Part shown: one piece after another, positions 60,973 through 64,000 of the stretch
Layout of the letters: every line of letters begins with the position of its first letter
Numbering within the stretch: position 1 is the stretch's first letter
NCBI GenBank assembly: GCA_910578795.1
Contig: CAJTSD010000008.1
Span: 1 to 64,000, forward strand
DNA: 64,000 nt
From: an uncultured Lachnospiraceae bacterium
GTDB lineage: Bacteria > Bacillota > Clostridia > Lachnospirales > Lachnospiraceae
Direction: 5' to 3'
Position numbers and translations under genes: made by a program
Notes under the pieces: generated by a model
The model's database searches: none
The model's input: only the letters and a program-made list of their open reading frames with translations
Told to the model about the DNA's origin: nothing

Positions 60973-63954
60973 TTATTTTACGGTTATGGAAATTTTCATG
61001 GTCACGGGTTTCGCATTGGATGCCATGTCCTTAAGCTTCACCTGATACGTAACACCGTATTTTCCCGGTTTGATTGTACGCTTTGCCTCATCTGTCAGCT
61101 TCAGCGTTATCCGGTTTTTTCCGGTCTTTTTTATCGTAAAATTCTGATTCGCTTTGCTTTCAGGAAGTACAATATCGGAAATTTCACCAAAGCTTGCGCT
61201 GTTATATACCCGCCAGTTTACTTCATTGTTGGATGCCTTATAAATCGTTCCTGCTTTGATGCTTGCAGTCATCTTAGGCATTTTATTGACAGGCTTTATC
61301 CTGACGCTTGCAGGCACTGCCGTGTTGTTCTTGAATCCGAACACCAAATCCAGCACGTATGTTGTAGTACCCATTGAAACGCCTTCTGCTGCCTTTATCT
61401 CCACTTTGCCGTCATCCGTAAGACTTGCATCAAACAATTCCGCATTATTGCCCATCGTCTTTACGCTTTTGACTGTTGAGGTCATGTTTGACAGCTTTAT
61501 CGTATAAAGCACCGATGTATTTTTCCTGTCCACAAGATTAATCTGACCTTTTCCGGAAAGCTTTACGTCCGGGCTCTTGGAAGCGTCCATAAGCGTGATG
61601 CCTAACGTTGCGGGCTTTAGCTCTGTCCCGCCCGATATCGTTGCGTATACCTTGAAGTTATAGTTTCCAGCCCTGATTCCAGACGGTCTGTTCTCATCCA
61701 GTCCGATTTCCAGCGTACCCTTTGCGGCATCATAGGAAAGCTTCAGGTACCCGCTGTCAACCAGCTCTTTTCCTTTTGCATTTGCAGCATCGCACCTGAC
61801 TGTTTCAACGCCAATCGAACTATTGTTCTTAACCGACACATCCACGGACACGCTTCCGTTATCTTTGATATTATGCGCCATATTCAGGCTGACCTTTTTG
61901 GTATCCAGCTGTGTAAACAGTGCCTTAACCACAGATACTTTTCCGGAAAGGTTAAGATCCTGTGTCCAGTTCTCGTCAGAAACCGAAAGCTTATAGCTTA
62001 CGCTCTTTCCACCACTGTATCCAATCTTAATGTTCGTACCGTATTGTTCCGCCGTAACAGACGGTGTGAGGGAAGTTACCTTACTGGTTTCTGACAATGG
62101 CACCTTCTTTTTCGTCTTTGTATCCACAAGGTATGTTTCCATTGTCTGTGCCGCTGACAGCACTGCGAGTTCCTGAACCTTGAGCGTAGGCTTCTTTGCC
62201 CTTGCTGTAATCTTTAATGTTTCCGTATGCGTTCCGTATTCATTGTACTTTATCAATAGCGGCAAATTTGTATACTCGGAATTTTTGCTTTGGAATCCGT
62301 TCACTGTGGACTTATCCAGTCCTTTTGCTTTTACTGTAAGGATTCCTGTTTCCTTATCATAAGACTCGACGCTAAATCCGACTGCCCTGTCAGCGCTGTT
62401 TGTAATACTTGCAATATCATAATCACTGTTTACAACATACTGGGCGATTGTATCCGCATAGAAAATATTGGGAGCCGTTTTCTGTACAAACCTTACTTTC
62501 GGTTTTGTCGTATCCACTACCAGTTTTACGTCCCAGGTTATCGGATTTCCCATCTGTGTCCTTACCGTAAGCTGTGCATTAACCGTCGTATTTTTTGTAT
62601 AACTGTCCTTGTTTACAATGGACATGATATATTTTCCGTCAACTCTGGTAATCTTGAAATTCTCATTGTTCACCCGGATGCTTACAATCTCATTTCCTTC
62701 CACAGCATGAATCGGCAATTCCGTCCCGTCCAGTGCATATTTGCTAAGGACAATGGTATTGGTCTCCAGAATCGGTGAAAAGTCGCGCACCTCTACTGCA
62801 ATCTCCGCATATTTTTCCCCGGCGTCATTTGCGGTTGCCCTCAGGATAATCGTACCGCTCTTTTTAATGTACAGCTGGACAGTCCCGTCCGAAGCCTCTT
62901 TGATTTCCCCGAGTGCAGGGTCATTGATGGTCCACTTGAAGGTTCCCTGCTGTACTTCCACCTCCTTATCGTCCATGCTTGCACTAAGCACAAACTTAAT
63001 CCGGTATGCCTGGCTTGATACACTTGCCTCGTCTACATAAACCGCATTCTCTTCTTCACTGTATTTATAGTTGATTGGATATTGTATTTTATCGGTCGTC
63101 GGTGTGATTTTAATCTGTGTAATATGCTCTGGTATGACAATAACATCATACTCTTCCGATAAGACCTCTTCTCCCACCGTAACATTTGCCGTAATCACGC
63201 CTGCCGTAATATCGCTTACCTTTGCCGCCTGCACTTTGATGTTCCTGCCCTTGCGGTTATCCAAAACAAAGATATTATCCGCCGTCCAGTCAAACGAAAC
63301 CGCCTTGTCAACCGCTTCCACAAACGCCTTGTTTGATTCCACGAAATAGCCTCTGTATGTAAGGCTGACGCTGTAATCGCCTTCCTTACCTGAGGTAAGC
63401 TCAATCGGTCCTGAAACCTTTACTCCCGTTATCTGCGTAACTGCTACGGGAACCGGCATTGTAAACGGCACATAGCTCTTTTGTGAATATCTTGCGCTAT
63501 AGCCCTGTACTTTGGAAGGGTCGTCGTTTGGAACCGTAACGACGGTATCCGGCTCAACCCACTCCCAGCCGTCAGGCAATGCCAAATCACCGAGTCTGGT
63601 ACCGTGTACATTTGTAATGCAGTAAACCGTTCCTACCTTTTTCAGGAGGGTTTCCTTTTCAAGGTCGGAAAAATTGCTCTCGCCAACTTTTACCGTACAC
63701 CTTATGTCGTGACCATCTTTTGGACTTTCCTGATCTTTATATATTACCTTTAATTGTGCTTCTCCAGTTCCGACTGATTTAATGGAAATTAAAATTCCTT
63801 TTTCCTTAACTCCTTCTTCATTTTCCTTTTCAAACGGTGTCTGCCGTTCTACCACAAAAACCTTCGGATCCAAACTTTCTACCGAAAATTCTTCCGTAAT
63901 TTCCCAAGCATCTTCTGGACCAATCGTCACCTTGATGTCAATTGATTTATCCAC
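60973..63954 (-). CDS. Large Ig-like repeat protein, 5' end interrupted or incomplete
   Basis: At least 993 residues of tandem beta-sandwich repeats, in part like bacterial Ig (BIG2) domains (FKWTINDPALGEIKEASDG, GTIILRATAND). No catalytic motif, no membrane helix and no sorting signal are visible. The open frame begins at a GTG at 63954 without a ribosome site and without the signal peptide expected for such a protein, and an in-frame stop (63961-63963) lies just upstream. A second frame reads on naturally past it. I regard the start as unresolved and the gene as probably longer, reaching beyond the window. Confidence 0.65.
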   Translation of the reverse strand: MDKSIDIKVTIGPEDAWEITEEFSVESLDPKVFVVERQTPFEKENEEGVKEKGILISIKSVGTGEAQLKVIYKDQESPKDGHDIRCTVKVGESNFSDLEKETLLKKVGTVYCITNVHGTRLGDLALPDGWEWVEPDTVVTVPNDDPSKVQGYSARYSQKSYVPFTMPVPVAVTQITGVKVSGPIELTSGKEGDYSVSLTYRGYFVESNKAFVEAVDKAVSFDWTADNIFVLDNRKGRNIKVQAAKVSDITAGVITANVTVGEEVLSEEYDVIVIPEHITQIKITPTTDKIQYPINYKYSEEENAVYVDEASVSSQAYRIKFVLSASMDDKEVEVQQGTFKWTINDPALGEIKEASDGTVQLYIKKSGTIILRATANDAGEKYAEIAVEVRDFSPILETNTIVLSKYALDGTELPIHAVEGNEIVSIRVNNENFKITRVDGKYIMSIVNKDSYTKNTTVNAQLTVRTQMGNPITWDVKLVVDTTKPKVRFVQKTAPNIFYADTIAQYVVNSDYDIASITNSADRAVGFSVESYDKETGILTVKAKGLDKSTVNGFQSKNSEYTNLPLLIKYNEYGTHTETLKITARAKKPTLKVQELAVLSAAQTMETYLVDTKTKKKVPLSETSKVTSLTPSVTAEQYGTNIKIGYSGGKSVSYKLSVSDENWTQDLNLSGKVSVVKALFTQLDTKKVSLNMAHNIKDNGSVSVDVSVKNNSSIGVETVRCDAANAKGKELVDSGYLKLSYDAAKGTLEIGLDENRPSGIRAGNYNFKVYATISGGTELKPATLGITLMDASKSPDVKLSGKGQINLVDRKNTSVLYTIKLSNMTSTVKSVKTMGNNAELFDASLTDDGKVEIKAAEGVSMGTTTYVLDLVFGFKNNTAVPASVRIKPVNKMPKMTASIKAGTIYKASNNEVNWRVYNSASFGEISDIVLPESKANQNFTIKKTGKNRITLKLTDEAKRTIKPGKYGVTYQVKLKDMASNAKPVTMKISITVK

Positions 63955-64000
63955 GCCACTTAATTCAACAACGTATTTATCAATCTCTTTTGGATCATAC

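Overview
The window looks like a chromosomal segment of an anaerobic, low-to-mid-GC Clostridia bacterium, most probably Lachnospiraceae. The assignment rests on gene content: a Rex redox repressor beside a 4-hydroxybutyrate/butyryl-type CoA-transferase, two signal peptidases in the rplS-rbgA-rnhB cluster, flagellar FliK- and FlhB-like proteins, very large leucine-rich-repeat surface proteins, a class B sortase with an xPxTG-type substrate, and a giant pectate lyase. Genus cannot be fixed. Almost everything is on the minus strand; only three genes are on plus (AP2/HNH-like protein at 2761, ApbE at 10875, lipoprotein at 41328). I saw no rRNA, tRNA, CRISPR array or insertion sequence.

Layout. 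1-4.9 kb: small membrane protein, threonine synthase, SleB-type hydrolase, a lone AP2-HNH-like-AP2 gene and a GH25 protein. 4.9-10.7 kb: a cell-envelope two-component operon (secreted repeat protein, OmpR-type regulator, sensor kinase, membrane protein, amidase fused to polysaccharide deacetylase). 10.9-17.4 kb: ApbE, a divergent HisI, an ArAE-type membrane protein, a thioesterase, an ABC exporter, PgeF and YraN. 17.4-23.1 kb: the conserved rplS-lepB-rbgA-lepB-rnhB-ylqG-ylqH cluster with a leader hairpin that resembles the 23S sarcin-ricin loop. 23.1-26.1 kb: Ogg-type glycosylase, YebC, HlyC/CNNM protein.

26.2-35.0 kb is one 2850-residue modular pectate lyase gene with its own promoter, an about 172-nt structured leader and a terminator. 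35.2-41.2 kb: mazF, alr, nnr, a coiled-coil protein, rex (operator overlapping its own -35) and the CoA-transferase. 41.3-45.1 kb: lipoprotein, MATE transporter, HAD phosphatase, intracellular-type subtilase. 45.2-49.3 kb: a MacB-like ABC system whose middle gene is a membrane-anchored surface protein. 49.6-60.9 kb: a sortase operon (srtB, then three BspA-type LRR proteins and an SH3-like protein) bounded by a promoter and a terminator. 61-64 kb: an Ig-like repeat protein whose 5' end is interrupted at the window edge.

The genes together describe a wall-remodelling, polysaccharide-using, probably flagellated gut or rumen type anaerobe. The items I rate most worth checking are the structured leader of the pectate lyase gene, the rplS leader mimic, the AP2/HNH-like singleton, the 32-bp perfect palindrome before the subtilase, the sortase with a long cytoplasmic head and its LRR operon, and the altered catalytic or metal sites in the GH25 and HisI proteins.
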